Assembly: GCA_035235625.1 (NCBI GenBank)
Contig: CP141140.1
Location: forward strand, 68,154,782-68,218,781
Reading direction: 5' to 3'
Origin: Saururus chinensis
Taxonomy: Eukaryota; Streptophyta; Magnoliopsida; Piperales; Saururaceae
Length of the DNA: 64,000 nucleotides
Shown: in pieces, positions 1 through 12,239 of the stretch
Position numbering within the stretch: position 1 is the stretch's first letter
Layout: each line of letters opens with the position of its first letter
Made by a program: the position numbers and the translations under genes
Notes under the pieces: model-generated
Database searches by the model: none
What the model saw: only the letters and a program-made list of their open reading frames with translations
Told to the model about the DNA's origin: nothing

Positions 1-747
1 TGAATATGAGGTCGTACGAGTAAGTGTAAGATTGTACGAGTAAGGTCGTACAAGTACGTGTAAGCTGTATGAGTATGCCTTTGATGGTATGAGTAAGTTG
101 TATGACCCTGAGTAAGGGTGTTTGTGTACATTTGATACGATGGTGTGTTATGCCTACTTATATGCTTATGTGCATAATTATGTTATACGTTGTTTGCCTC
201 ATGTTGAGTTGCATGACGCATGTTTTATGAACTTATTGAGTTCACCATTTGGGATTTCCCCTACTGGGTATTTTCCTACTGAGTATGAAAATACTCACCC
301 TACTTCTTTTAGCCCCATTGTTCGGGAGGCTTTTGCAGGTTGTGTTGGTGAGCTCCTGGAGTTGGATGCTCGTCTCTGCTGTGGATTGTTTCCCCCTCGA
401 CTCAAGTATATTTGGTGCCACGATCTGATGTATTTGATGAGAGTTAAGTGTATGTATTCTGGACTTTTAATTTGGATCAGAGTAGACTGTTTATGGGACT
501 TGTACTCGGGGACACCTGGGAGTTATTTGTATTTAAAAATCCATGATCATGGTGATTTAGTCATACGTATGTTTTCGAGTAGTGCCTGAGGATATTTGAT
601 TTGACGGTACGATGTTTAACCGTATCATGTTTAAAATTATAAACTGTTTATACGGGTTTTGATTTTGTCATTTTGACTTCGATTTAACGTATAAAAAAAA
701 ATTCTATGAGTTTTAAGGAAAAGGGATGAAAAATCTCGGGCGTTACA
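1..747 (+). mobile_element. 3' part of an LTR (truncated by window edge)
   Basis: This stretch ends in a GGGCGTTACA-type LTR terminus at 747. It closely resembles 60,480-61,258 in the same order: AGTAAG-rich phrases (gtacgagtaag), then the block cctactgagtat, then ttttgcaggt, then a terminal ctcggg(c/t)gt(t/g)aca. Two copies of one terminus in one window point to an LTR family, probably Ty3/gypsy-like because of the TGTAACNCCCG-type inverted terminus. No primer-binding site follows 747, so this is a 3' LTR or a solo/truncated copy. It holds no gene I can support. Confidence 0.5.
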
Positions 748-2029
748 CCGCCCAACATTTTTTTTTAATAAATTGGCCTATCAAGCCTTAAAGACCATCC
801 CCATAAGGCTCAAGGTCCATTGGGCAAGGCCGATCAATCAATCTATGGGCTTGAGGGCAGGCATGTGGGCCTCAATTAGGCCCAGTTGGGGCTGGGTTGA
901 GACTTGCCCAAGCCAATTTAGGCCCTAAGCCATAATTATTGGGCCCATTATGGCTCAAGAATTAAAAAAAACTTAAACTTAAATTAAACAAAGGAAATAA
1001 TCAAGTAGGCTGAAGGGAAGAGATCAATATGATGACAATTACTTAGGAAATCAAATCCACTATAAAATCATAATTATTCCTTAACCTCTAATCTAAATCT
1101 AGTGTGAATATAAAAAAGTATTCTCGGCTACAAACTAGAATTACTTTAGAAAAAATCATTAATTAAATCCATAGCATGACTTATCTTCGACAATAGCACA
1201 AAATATCTACATTTAACTAAACTATAGGCATGACTTGACTAATCTTAGTATAACTCATCCAATTCATTAATCATGTAAACATTAAAACTATTGCATGACC
1301 ATCTCATCTAAATCACATAAATTAAAATCAATGTAAATCTCAAAATTATATCAATCTATCATCTACAAGACAAAAAAATCAACATAGATTTAAATAAATA
1401 TGAAAAACTCTTCCATTAAATAGAAAATTATTGTCATACAATTGTCATTATTCACAACTAAGATCTATATTAAAAAGAAAAAGAAAAAGACACTTATCTA
1501 TAGCTTAATCAAATCCTAAGTAAAAGAAAAACCTAACCTTGCATGGTAGAAAAAGGCTCTTGATTCTTCATTGAAAACTTTAAATGTTCCTCCATCTTCT
1601 TCTCCATTTCCCCCCTTAGAAAACCTACTAGAATTCCTCAATTTTGAGCTCCATATGGTTTTATATAGGCATAAGAATCCTATGAGAAATTTTAATAGGA
1701 AAATTACTCTAAACTAGCTCAAAAGAGGAAACTGCGTGTTGTGTTGTTCAAACGCCCTGTATGCCTATTTGAACAGGATAACTATTTTTGTTTTTTTTTT
1801 AAATCACATGTAGCCATTTGAGCATCCTTATACCACGTTGGAACATCAATGAAGAAACTGCATAAAAAATACACAATTTAGCCAATTTAATTCAAAACAT
1901 CATACAAGTATTCCCCCAACCAATTATCCTTAATTATTAATTATCTAAGTTATATTAACTCTTAAACAAGACTAGAAAATATGACAGTTAGGAGTAAAAT
2001 AATGTATAAAACATACTTATTAGCCAGAT
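748..2029. other. AT-rich intergenic stretch, no gene seen
   Basis: I see no coding sequence or RNA gene here. Positions 790-960 carry many ggcc/gggc words (gggcccatta, aggccc), like the subterminal regions of the hAT derivatives further on, but I could not find a matching end. Positions 1,500-1,700, read on the minus strand, have a TATATAAAA-type motif and could be an old LTR. Confidence 0.3.
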
Positions 2030-2640
2030 ATTGAGGTGGACTTGCCATCGATCATCTTTGGGCTGATTATCATCTTTCTCCATGGACACACCCATGAGAT
2101 GTTAGCTTATCCCTTTATCTTATCTAGGATATTTCTAGCTCAGAGAGTTAGAGTTGCCTACACGGAGTCGACCATGACAAGGATGGGTCCTATTGATGAG
2201 GCAATAGTGCATTGTATGAGATTACATTCCATAGCTAGAGTTGATGCACTTCATGATGACTTGAAGATGCTGATGATGATCATGCCCTCACATAGCAACA
2301 TAGATTATATGTAGAGGGAGATTCCCCAAGGTACATAATGCATGATGAGGGCATGGCATTATGCAAAGAGCTTCTGCATACTATTCATCAATGCTTTGAT
2401 AAGCTTGAGGAGCTTATTCGACATTGTTCCTTCTATTCGAATGTTGATACTGATGTTGAGGGGGAGGATGATGATGCTAATGATCCAGGCAATGCTAAGT
2501 CTAGATGGTGTGTTCATTTTCATTATCATTTTGATGTATTTCTTGTTAAAACATGTGATCAGTTAATGATATGTACTCTTTTGATTATTTTGATGTATTA
2601 TAATAATGTGTGGTTTAACTTGGAAGTATTTTGAGACATG
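2030..2640 (+). pseudogene. Possible remnant of a plant retroelement-encoded protein
   Basis: Two short open stretches (2,036-2,314 and 2,338-2,634) in nearby frames encode a weak match to the 'putative plant transposon protein' type found in plant retroelement gag regions. The phrases seen are DLPSIIFGLI, AYPFILSRIF and RVDALHDDL. The second stretch ends in an acidic run (DVEGEDDDAND). This is recalled family resemblance, not a search result. It is broken and old if real, and it could be chance. Confidence 0.25.
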
Positions 2641-4479
2641 TGTGGATTGATATTTATTTCTTTCATGCCTTTTTGTTACTTGATTGACTTAGGTGGTTTA
2701 ATGTGTTCTTTCTTTAATTTTGAATTCACCTTTTACATATTTTAGACAAAAGGGGGAAGAAAAGATTATAGAAAATAAAGTACTTTACTGCATGCATAAT
2801 TAAACAGTACTATGGGGAAAAAAGATTATGGAAAATTAAGAACTTTCCTTCATACTTAACTAAATAGTATTATGCAAAATGATTTTGTTTAAGTGTGCAA
2901 GTTAAGTACAGTTTTGAAGGCTATTTAAGATCAATTCTAAATGGTCCTAGTTGAGCCAAGTATATTTTTGTACAAGTGAAGGTCAATGCACTAAAATATC
3001 ATAATTGTAATTTTTTATTTTCATAACATGTAGTGTTTTGTTACAAAATAGCCAAAGAGATAAATTGAAAGAACATATAAGGCATATGTATTATAAATTG
3101 GCTAATTTTGTTGAACAAAATAATGGAAAAACCATGTACGTTGTTAGTCTTATGGTATGACTAGATTAGTATTGTGATCAAGTCTAATTTGGAATTGAAG
3201 AACTTGAAAAACACAAACATATATGTTCTAAAGTTTAAAGAATGAAGACTTCCTTGAGTATCAAAGTTCAAAGGTAAATTACATACACTCACATATATAA
3301 ATAACTTAGTTTTTACTAGAAATGATCATTATAAGTGATTTTAAGTGTTTTGGTAAAAGACAGTGAAAAATATCAAAATTGTTCATCAAAGAATGTTTGG
3401 TTTCCAACACATTGTCTGAAGGATGGATTACTTAATTGCTCAGTTTTAGATTTTCTACCCGAGGGATATAACTATGAATCACCTAAGAGAAAGCTCTATA
3501 ACTCTATGATTTTTTTCAAATAAAAAAGATGAACTATCGATCACCTCAGGAAACAATCAATCGCTTCATGATCTAATTACATACTTTTGGATTCATTAAT
3601 AGAGTCCTTTTCAACTTGGGTTCCTTTAACCTTAGCTAATTTGAGACTCTAGAAAAGTCCTAGGCTTAGATAAAATAGAAGAGGGGGAAGCCATTATTTG
3701 AGAAGAAATAAAGGGAGAGATTTTTCTTAGAATTTTCTTTAAATCACCTTAATTTTTTAGAGAAAAATTCTTATGGGTGAGATTACTTTGATTTGTATGA
3801 ATTGAAAAGAGTGATTGCACAACACATCACACAACAACTTGAAGAGTTACAGTGGTGTTATTTAAGGAGTGATCAAAGAAACTCAAAAGAGAATCAACAA
3901 TCAAAGAAGGTGTCTTTGATTGAATAAATAGAAGAAGATGAAGACAAAACACGAAGAATGATAGCTTCAAGGGTTTGAGGGAGTAGAATTATGAAGGCCA
4001 ACAACAAATAGGACTAAACAAATAAAGGATATTTTTGTTTGTATCGAGTCAACTATTGGTTGGTTGTTTTGGGTTTTGAAAGTTCTTCTTGTCTAGTGCA
4101 TTGATTGATTTGGCATGTTGAAGTTGTTAGGGTTTTTTTACCTTAGTTAGGTTTTCTGCATAAAAATCATTGTATGATTTTGCATGATTTTGTGGATGAT
4201 TGATTGTTAGATTCATCATATGTTGCGCTTAGAATTTTGATTTAGTTTCCTCTAAACAAATATTTTGCATTAAAAAGATGTCATATCTCTTAAATCTTAC
4301 TTTGTTTAAAATACTAGTTTTAGGAGCAATGTGGTAATCCATTAGATTGTGACAGATATTTTAACTCTCAAGCAAGATTGGTTCAATACATAGACTCAAA
4401 CTATCTATAATGTATGTTTTGCTCAGCAATTTATGAACTTGTCATTGAAGCTCCTTTTGCTCTTTAAGATTTATCCTAT
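2641..4479. other. AT-rich intergenic stretch, nothing recognised
   Basis: The stretch is low in GC with scattered poly-A and poly-T runs. The longest open frame (3,335-3,523) has no recognisable motif. Text around 3,700-4,200 (repeated gattttgcatgatt, ttgattga) might be decayed LTR sequence, but no ends were found. Confidence 0.3.
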
Positions 4480-5480
4480 AATGTGGATGATTAGGTAGTA
4501 TAGTTCCTATCACTATGTCAATCTAGTAGTGGATATCTATAAGAGGTGGCAATCTATTTGATAAGGACTCTAGAAAAACATCTCAAAACTCTCTAAAGGT
4601 TGAAATTTTATAGGAATTTCTCCACATTCATTTACCTCTTTAGACACAAAAATATAGACAAAATCCACATCCATTTCCTCAATCAATTTTTTTTAGATAA
4701 AAAAGTCACCCCTTTGTTATTTTGGGGATTAACCATACCATCTTTATGAGAAACAAGAATAATCTTACTGTTATTCTATACAAAATTATAAATATTCTTG
4801 TGATCATCATGTATAACATGTCTATCATATTACAAAGGGCATCCAAGTATAAATAATAAACATCTATAACAACAACATTGCATCATATTTTGTCCTTATA
4901 TGCAAATTCAATAGAGAAATAAATTAAATAATATTTTGAAACTTATACCTCACTTCATTTCTTCAACTAAGAAAGCTTTTATGATTGTGGATGTGGTGTA
5001 GTGCTTAGTTGAAGTTTTAAACAACCTCTTCAGCCACCACAGCATCATAGCTTTCTAAACCAGTTACAAGTCAAAAAACCTTCCTTCCAATAGTTCATAT
5101 GGTATAGAATCTGTTGTTTCTTAGCCAACGATCACCTTCAACCTCCTTGGGAGCAAAGCAAAGGCAATGTGTCACCAAAGCTTCCCCATGGACACCTTCC
5201 ACCATCTATTATCTTGTTTATCTTCGTCATAGATGAGGTTAGTGTAATCAAAATTAATATCATTAAAATAATTATTCTCATCATGTTAAGTAAATAATCA
5301 CCAGTTCAATTATTTTGAGGACAATCATCTACTCTATGACTCATTCATCCATAGTTAATGCACTTTGGTCCTACATTAGTAAAGGTTTTGATAGAGTTTT
5401 AAGTGCTTTGTAGTACAACTAGAGAAGTGGCCTACACATTACCAGAATTGGTAATAGCCAGTGTGGCTAGAGAGTTGCCC
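4480..5480 (-). mobile_element. Ty3/gypsy gag-protease fossil
   Basis: Read on the minus strand, 5,290-5,400 gives a CCHC-like zinc knuckle (C-NYG-SHRVDDCP). Positions 4,690-4,860 give the plant Ty3/gypsy segment between protease and reverse transcriptase (YDRHVIHDDHKNIYNF, then KIILVSHKDG). These phrases are characteristic of plant gypsy polyproteins. The piece is heavily broken, without LTRs or reverse transcriptase in place, so it looks like an old fragment. Confidence 0.5.
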
Positions 5481-5699
5481 TTAGTCGTCCCCAATCAGCA
5501 GCCAATTGGCCCTTACTGCTTCTCCAAATAAAACACTCTAAATTGCACTTCCAACAAAGAGAATATATGAAAAAAATGTAGGGTCTCTTTAAGATGTTAA
5601 TGCATACATCCAATATAACAAACTTCCAATTCTACCAAATCGTTTTAGTGTATCAATTAAAAAAAAAAATTATGTCAGAGTCGAACATGAAAAATTGTT

Positions 5700-5785
5700 C
5701 TTACAAAAGAAAAGGGTTCTTGGACATTGGCTGTGGGCTTCTTATAAAGAGAAGGGTTCTTGGACATTGGCCGTGGGCTAGATCT
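5700..5785. repeat. Short tandem duplication (about 47 bp x 2)
   Basis: The words agaa(a)agggttcttggacattgg and gtgggct occur twice in direct orientation about 47 bp apart, with one or two differences. No function is evident. The surrounding 5,480-6,110 holds no gene. Confidence 0.6.
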
Positions 5786-6203
5786 CTCGTTGGCTGAGCC
5801 CATTGGAAATTGGAAGAGGTTGGGAGCACAAACTGCTGCAAGACGAGACGTTACCCTCACTTCATGCGTGGAGGCAGAACTTGATGGAAGTCCCCTTTGA
5901 TCATAGAGCAGTTACATGATCAACAGACGCTGGTTGATTGCTTCCATGGCAGCATACGGTATAAGCTTTCATTGACAGCAAGCATTGATAGCAAGCAAAT
6001 AATGCAATGTTCGTACTAATTGATGACGGGTATAGTAATGGATATCAATTCCTGTTTATTAGTAAAATACTAGACTAGGTATTTTAAGGGTCGTTTAGGC
6101 AATGTTTTTTTGTCGAAGATGTTAAAAAAAAACTTCTATCATACATTCATAGCCCTATATAATTTTTTAAAATAAATTATTAATTTATTTTAAAAAATTA
6201 AAT

Positions 6204-6430
6204 AAAGGAAAAATTATTTAAATAATATTAAAAAATTAATTACTCATTTGGACCACTTTGGGAAATATTTCCCAAAATGGTGTTCCTTTTTGTCACGCAG
6301 GCGCCAGCCAACTAGCTGGCGCCTGCATGGCTTTGTTTTTGTTTTCAAGTTATAATATTGTTGAACCGATTTCATCCTTTAGAAGGACGAAATCAACTTA
6401 AAGCTAATTTCATCCTTGTAATAGACGAAA
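6204..6430 (+). repeat. Left terminal inverted repeat of the MULE
   Basis: It pairs with 12,240-12,526 on the opposite strand. It contains an internal short palindrome, ggcgccagccaactagctggcgcc (two 12-bp halves at about 6,301-6,324), which is degraded in the right arm. The match is strongest at the outer edge and around cctttttgtca. Confidence 0.8.
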
Positions 6431-7579
6431 TTGCAGTCAAAGCGGAAGCCGATTTCGTGGACAGAGATGGAAATAATGAGTTATTTCATCTAGCATTTGG
6501 GCTTGTCGGGAAGGAAGATGGAGACAATTGAAAATGGTTCTTAATGGAATTGTGGGATCATGTACTGATGGGCATGACGGACATCGTTATTATTTCAGAT
6601 CGGCATAAGGGGCTTCAAAAGGCCGTGCCTGATGTTCTTCCCGAGCCTCTATACCACCATCGTTATTGCATCCATCACATAAAAGTAAATTTTAAGGAGT
6701 TCAAAAATGATATACTGACAAACTTGATTGGGGCAGCAACTTGGGCACTTACAGTCGAAAAGTTTGATGCTAAAATAGACTTGATTGGTCAGGAGAGTCT
6801 TAGGGCAAAACATCTCCTCTTAGGGGGAGAATTGCATCCTGCACAGTGGTCCCTTGCCCACGGTGGTTGTAGGACATTTGGCATGACAACTACAAATATG
6901 GCTGAAAGTTTAAATAGTATATTGAAAGGGGCACGACGATTACCCATGCAGGCTTTAGTGTCAGATATTTTTTATCAAGTCATAAAATTCTTCGTTAAAC
7001 AATCGTCTGCCACATCTGCCATGGCTACCCCATATACTCCTAGAGTGGAAGCGATAATGAGAGAGCAAACAAGAAAAATCGGGGAGTATATAGTTAATAG
7101 GATCAACAGCGGTCAATACGAAGTGACGTCTATTCGTGGCCAGAAGTGTAACAACCCGTCTTCCGGTTATGCTTAACCCGGGGGGGGTTAAGGGTAATTT
7201 GGTAATTTAATATCAGGGTTACGGGGTTTCATTAGGTGAAATCTCTGTATCTGGGTAGCACTCGAAGTAACGAGCACAACGCACCCAAGAACACTCAAAA
7301 CGGAGGTCGGGAACGAAAGTTACGACCTCGGGAAATGTGCCACATGGGCGGGACCCACTTTAAAAGTGCGAGATAACCTACCCATGTGGGGTCTAGTTTT
7401 GAAGGGCTCGTCAATACGAGTCCATCGGTACTAAGAACGTACGATTCCGACTTCGGGATAAAAAGTTATCGCGTTTTAAAGTTGGAATTGTGTTTAATTA
7501 AAATAATAATAAAATATTCAGAAAAAGACAGAATAGCTGACGTCATCAGCCGAGTCGAGCCGAGCCGGAGCCGAGCCGC

Positions 7580-7745
7580 GCGGGGGAGCCGCGCGCCGCG
7601 CGGCGGCGCGCGATCGCGGCCGTCCGTGCGACGCGGGTCGCGCGATCGCGCGGGCTGACATCGCGACGCGCGCGGGACGCGCGGCGCGATCGCGCGGCTG
7701 ACATCGCGACGCGCGCAGGACGCGCGGCGCGATCGCGCGCGCCGT
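7580..7745. repeat. CpG-dense duplicated segment inside the solo LTR
   Basis: A unit of about 55 bp (cgcgatcgcgcgg, ctgacatcgcgacgcgcgc, ggacgcgcgg) is present about twice in tandem, with extra partial copies. It is far richer in CpG than anything nearby. The related LTR at 43,260-43,520 has an analogous but diverged GC block (gcgcgacatgcgatg). Confidence 0.75.
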
Positions 7746-7984
7746 TCGTGCCGACATCATTTCTGGGCCATTTATGTCGCGCCACGTGGCGCGCATCTGT
7801 GCGCGCGTATTCACTTTCTCCCGTACGCTCACACGCCAGTTTCCTATAAATAGCTCATTTGGTTCATTTTTCTGGAGGAGTTTCTGGAGTCATTCTGCGT
7901 CCGTTTTCTTCCGTTCAAAATGCGTTCCTAGCTAAATCGAGGGTGCTCTACGCAATGGAAGTGTCAATTTTTCAAGTTAGCAAC

Positions 7985-8460
7985 TCTATATGGGAGAAAC
8001 GTCCCGGGCCAAGGGGAGGTTATGTCCACCGCCTACGGGCGCGAAAAGGGTAAAATATCTCCGGGTAAGGGGAAATTCTCCCACGTTTCCTCATTTTCTG
8101 TTCTTCTTTTCTTACTCATTTTAAGTCTGATTAGAGTAATTTAAGAGGCCTTCCTAGCTAATTCGAGGGTGAGGAATGCAATGGAAGTATCCACTCCTCG
8201 AATTATCAATGTTAGGTGAGAGAAACATCCCAAGGGTAAGGGGAGGTTCTGCCCGTTGCCTATGGGCACGGGAAGGGAAAAGTGTCTTCGGACAAGGGGA
8301 GGTTCTGCCCGTTGCCTACGGGCACGGGAAGGGAAAAGTATCTTCGGATAAGGGGAGGTTCTGTCCGCTGCCTACGGGCGCTGTGAGGGTAAAATGTCTC
8401 CGGGTAAGGGGAGGTTCTGTCTTCCGTCTACGGACACAAGAAGGGTAAAGTATTCCGAAG
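7985..8460 (+). repeat. About 60-bp tandem repeat array inside the solo LTR
   Basis: Units contain aaggggaggttctgcccgt, then gcctacgggc, then gggtaaa. They recur at about 8,237, 8,296, 8,356 and 8,416, with a diverged copy at about 8,012. The period is close to 60 bp, and the unit gives a shifted open frame with repeated peptide text, which is not evidence of a gene. Confidence 0.85.
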
Positions 8461-9742
8461 TTACATGAGGTTCTGGCCGCAGCCTCCGGATCGGAAAGGG
8501 CGGACGCTCTGAGGAAACGAGCAACTCCGAACATCGCCACTTTCAAAATTGGAGGGGAGTACGCTTTCCTGACCTTCTAGTTTAATATGCTTTATATGAC
8601 TGCACATCTTGATTTATTCTGTTGTGATATGAAATACTCTCTGCTATGACGTGACATACTCTGATCTGATATGACCAGTATGGTCGGGTAAAATCTGATA
8701 TGATCTGATATGATCCAACAGGTTCTGTAGTGTGTTCTGCTCCGCTCTATGATAGAGTGGGATTTGTGTTTTGTTAGTCTTCTTCTCACCTACGTGAGAT
8801 GTGTGTTTTCTGATTTATTGGCTTTCATTTAACTCCGACGACTGATAAGATTTCCGTTGGATTCCGGATGAATCATTCAGATATAACGTATACGTATTTT
8901 ATCGTATATGATTTTCTGATGTTTGGTAAATGTATTAGCCATTAGGCAGAACTACGTTCGGATCCGATCGTATTGGAATAACGTCAGAGATGGTATCCAA
9001 TATGTACGTAGGCAACCAACGATAAAATAACGTTGGCCCGATCCAAATTAGTTATAAAATTAGGTTTATTCTGATCTATGCACAATGGAACGTTAAAGCT
9101 CCGTAGTGCGCAGATGAACGTTACGACTCTCGCACTCAGAGTCTGCAGCTCCTGGTCGGTCAGTTTTAATTTTTCCGCTAATTTTTGACACTCCGATTGT
9201 GTTTTCCGATTTAACCCTCGATCCGGGTCGGGTGATTCGGGTCGGGGTGTTACAAGAAGGTTATGGTAAATGCAAGAATAATGCATACTTATACATGCAA
9301 CATCCCTCAGGTTTATGGTTATCCTTGTACTCATATTATCGCCGTGTGGGCAAAGCAGCGGGAGCCGATACAAGCATCACTGTTTTACACATCGTCCACT
9401 TATAAAAATGTGTACTCCGCAAAATTTAATTCTCCTCATGGTCGGGAGTATTGGGAGAGGGATATACCTTTTGTATTATACCTTCCGATAGCAACAAGGC
9501 AACCCAGTCGCCCACAGTCTGTTCATATTAGGAATATAATGGACCATAGAATGATGGAGAGAGATGGTAGAGGAGGATATAAATGCGGGAGGTGTAAACA
9601 AAGTGGGCACAATAGTAGAGCATGTAGAAATCTTCCTGTTGATTAGTAAACATATAATCAATCTATTTATTTATTCTCTATTTTATGTATGATAAAAATG
9701 TTCCTAACAAATAATGATGTGATCTTAATTCTCCGTCCGCAG

Positions 9743-11982
9743 ATCATATGGATCATGCATATCCATCTTACGGGCCAGGCCCAATTGATGCTTCTGTAGT
9801 TTCACATCAGGAAACACATAGGTCGGCAGCTATTTGGAGAGGAGAGGTATGATAACTCTTATTGAAATTTGTTTCATTTTTTTTTACGATATAGTATGAT
9901 GGGTTATAATCAATCTATTTATTATAGGACCCTGGGTGCCGTGCACCGAACACTTTACGTATCTCCGCCATTGGCCAGTGGATGATCGTATGCTGCCCTG
10001 TATTGAGCGAGCAGGATTTGGGCATTTCATTCATCTTAGATACGTCCGTCTCGATCGGCCTCTATTGACAGCTCTTGTTGAGAGATGGAGGAGGGAGACG
10101 CATACGTTCCATTTGCCCTATGGAGAGATGTTCATCACTCTCATGGATGTGGCAGTTCTATTAGGACTTCGCATCGATGGCAATGTGGTGATGGGCACTA
10201 CAGGAGGAGCTCATGGTGATATATTAGTTAGACTCCTTGGTAGAGCTCCTCCTGCTACATTCATGCATGGTAGCCGAGTGAGCCTTTGATGGCTCTTACA
10301 GGAGTTTCGAGAGCTCCCAGCCGATGCTATAGAGGTAGTTATCGAGCAGCATGCATGAGCCTATCTTTTACATCTACTTGGAGCGATGATATTTACGGAT
10401 ACCATGAGTAGCCATGTATATGTGGCCTATCTCTCCCTCCTTGAGGATTTCGACATGGCGAGTGCGTATTCATGGGGCAGTGCATTTTTATACCAAGAGT
10501 TAGGGAAAGCATGTCAAGCTATGACCTCGGGGATTGCAGGTTGTCTGACCCTTCTTCAGGTAAATGGATTTATAACTGTAAATAGTTTTTTTCATGTATA
10601 ATTCTTTAATTTTAGTTAATATGTTCATGTTTTCTAACATAGCTATGGTCGTGGGAGCATTTACACGTCAGACGACCAAGTGCTGAGATGGGTTGCTTAG
10701 CCGAGGGTGCTCCATTAGGAGCGAGGTAAGCTTTACTTTCGTTTAACACTTGATTATTTTAGAATCGTTTCATATACATTCACTGAACTCATTTTTTAAA
10801 TTTAACTCTTTAAGGTGGAATGTTCGGAGAAAGAGAACAGAAAATCCACAAGGAGTCCTCTGATTGTACAGAGGAGAGTTAGACCACCAGCGGCCATATC
10901 AGACAATTTTATTTATGTGTTTAACTTTTCTTGTAGTGTTTATAAAAAAATATTGTCGTTATTTAAGCTAATTATTTTTATATATTGTATAGGTTATTTG
11001 GCAGCCATACTCACTAGAAGTATTGGCTGCCTTACCCCCTCTATGTACTGACGGTCGAAACGTATGGCTATCTTGAACTCCATTAATATGTTAAGAGATA
11101 GTAGAGATGTATGTGCCAGATCAGGTAATGCTCCAGTTTAACCTAGAACAAGGGGTCCCACCGTCTCCTGTTGAGTATATCCATCGCATCACTCGACAGG
11201 GTCGTCATATTACCGACTGGACATTACATCATGCGTCATATATCGCTCAATGGGAGGATCGGAGAGCCACTATTATCGGAGGGGAGATGGCTACAACATC
11301 ACGAGATGTGCATAGCGCATATATACAGTAGTATTTACCGATTACATGACGATATATTTTGCCCCGCAATGATATAGAGGAGGAGATGACATATCAGCCT
11401 AGGGGAGCGTCTGAGGCAACTTTGGTAAATATAAATTTGTTAATTAAGGCACACATTATTTTCTTATTTCTTATTAATTATTTATCTAATTTTTAATTTA
11501 TTTTTTGATAGTTTCATCTAGCTCGACATATGCATACGTATTTGACTGACGCAATTAACACCTACACTTCGAGTGAGGACTTATTAGTAGAATGTCAGGC
11601 GGTGATTAGGGAGCATGATGACGTTATTCGTAGCTTGCCACTGCTTCAGTCGGTGATTACAGATGTCCCTAGAGATTATCCTGTCCACGAGGCCGCTCAG
11701 ACACAGCCTCCTCACTCTTCATTCCATGATATTCCATCGCCATCAACAGCACATAGCTCTCCTCCATATTCATCACTTGGAGTCACTACACATGTAGCTC
11801 AGGGAGAGCCGATTTTATATCATATACGACATCGGCTAGCTCGTGTTGAACCATCCATTACTTATGCGGAGCCAGAGCTAGTGCCAGAGCCGGAACAGGC
11901 AAATCATGAGGAGGAGATCGCACAGCACCATCACAGCCGAGGTCGAGGTCAAGGACAAGGTCGAGGATGTAGGAGATTGTGA
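9743..11982 (+). pseudogene. Decayed plant mobile domain (PMD, MAIN-like) gene
   Basis: Exon-like pieces in order: 9,749-9,847 (SVVSHQETHRSAAIWRGE); 9,930-10,559 with the PMD core (ALVERWRRETHTFHLPYGEM, then VAVLLGLRIDG) and the later block FLYQELGKACQAMTSGIAGC; 10,643-10,724 (LWSWEHLHVRRPSAEMG); 10,814 onward (RWNVRRKRTENPQGVL); 10,993-11,123 (VIWQPYSLEVLAALPP, EIVEMYVPDQ); 11,124-11,425; and 11,512-11,982, ending RGRGQGQGRG. Plausible GT and AG sites flank most pieces. A shift of frame near 9,935 and in-frame stops near 10,288 and 11,060-11,090 and after 11,328 mark it as a pseudogene. PMD proteins (MAIN, MAIL1) act in silencing and meristem maintenance in Arabidopsis, and transposon-borne PMD genes are a known related group. 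Confidence 0.8.
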
Positions 11983-12239
11983 CATTTGCGTTATTTAATA
12001 TTTATTTTAAACTAAATATTTTCTCCTATTGTGTGTAATATATTTGATAAATATTTATATTTTATATTTATTTTTATTTGATGATGTCAATAACTTTAAT
12101 GTTGTCTTTGGTATGCATGAAATATGTGGAATGAAATGAAATGTGTGAAATGCATGAACAAGGACTGGTGTTAAATTTGGTTTAAAATAGATCTTTAAAA
12201 AAGACGAAAACCACTTCGTTTACTGCAAAAGTGGTTAAG

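Larger units (their letters stand above)
7147..9254 (+). mobile_element. Solo LTR with AGAAG target duplication
   Basis: It begins TGTAACAACCCG and ends GGGTGTTACA (imperfect inverted ends). It is flanked by exact AGAAG at 7,142-7,146 and 9,255-9,259. No PBS, polypurine tract or internal coding region is present, so this is a 2,108-bp solo LTR left by LTR-LTR recombination. It is related to the solo LTR at 42,253-43,881: both share the block with gggctcgt/gagctcgt, atacgagtc, aagaacgta and aaaaagttat. It holds a CpG-rich segment and a roughly 60-bp tandem array. The family is probably Ty3/gypsy. The Arg/Ala-rich open frames inside are products of GC richness. Confidence 0.9.
6440..9646 (+). 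pseudogene. MuDR-type MULE transposase, 5'-truncated and split by a solo LTR
   Basis: The first part (open from 6,544 to 7,146, with in-frame similarity starting near 6,450 before a stop) matches the MULE transposase core: ISDRHKGLQKAV, then HHRYCIHHIKVNFK, then NMAESLNSILKGARRLP. The second part (9,260-9,646) has a SWIM zinc finger (TYTCNIPQVYGYPCTHIIA, CxnCxH) and a CCHC knuckle (CGRCKQSGHNSRAC), then a TAG stop. The two parts are in one frame when the solo LTR and one AGAAG copy are discounted, so the split is due to that insertion. The usual N-terminal several hundred residues (DNA-binding and first DDE aspartate) are missing, because coding similarity begins right at the left TIR. The copy cannot make a whole transposase. 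Confidence 0.85.

Noticed and set aside
7518-7832. Arg/Ala-rich open frames on the minus strand
   Set aside because: They arise from the CpG-rich tandem block of the solo LTR and have no domain or gene context.
7985-8460. CRISPR-like array
   Set aside because: The units are directly tandem without unique spacers, inside an LTR of a plant genome.
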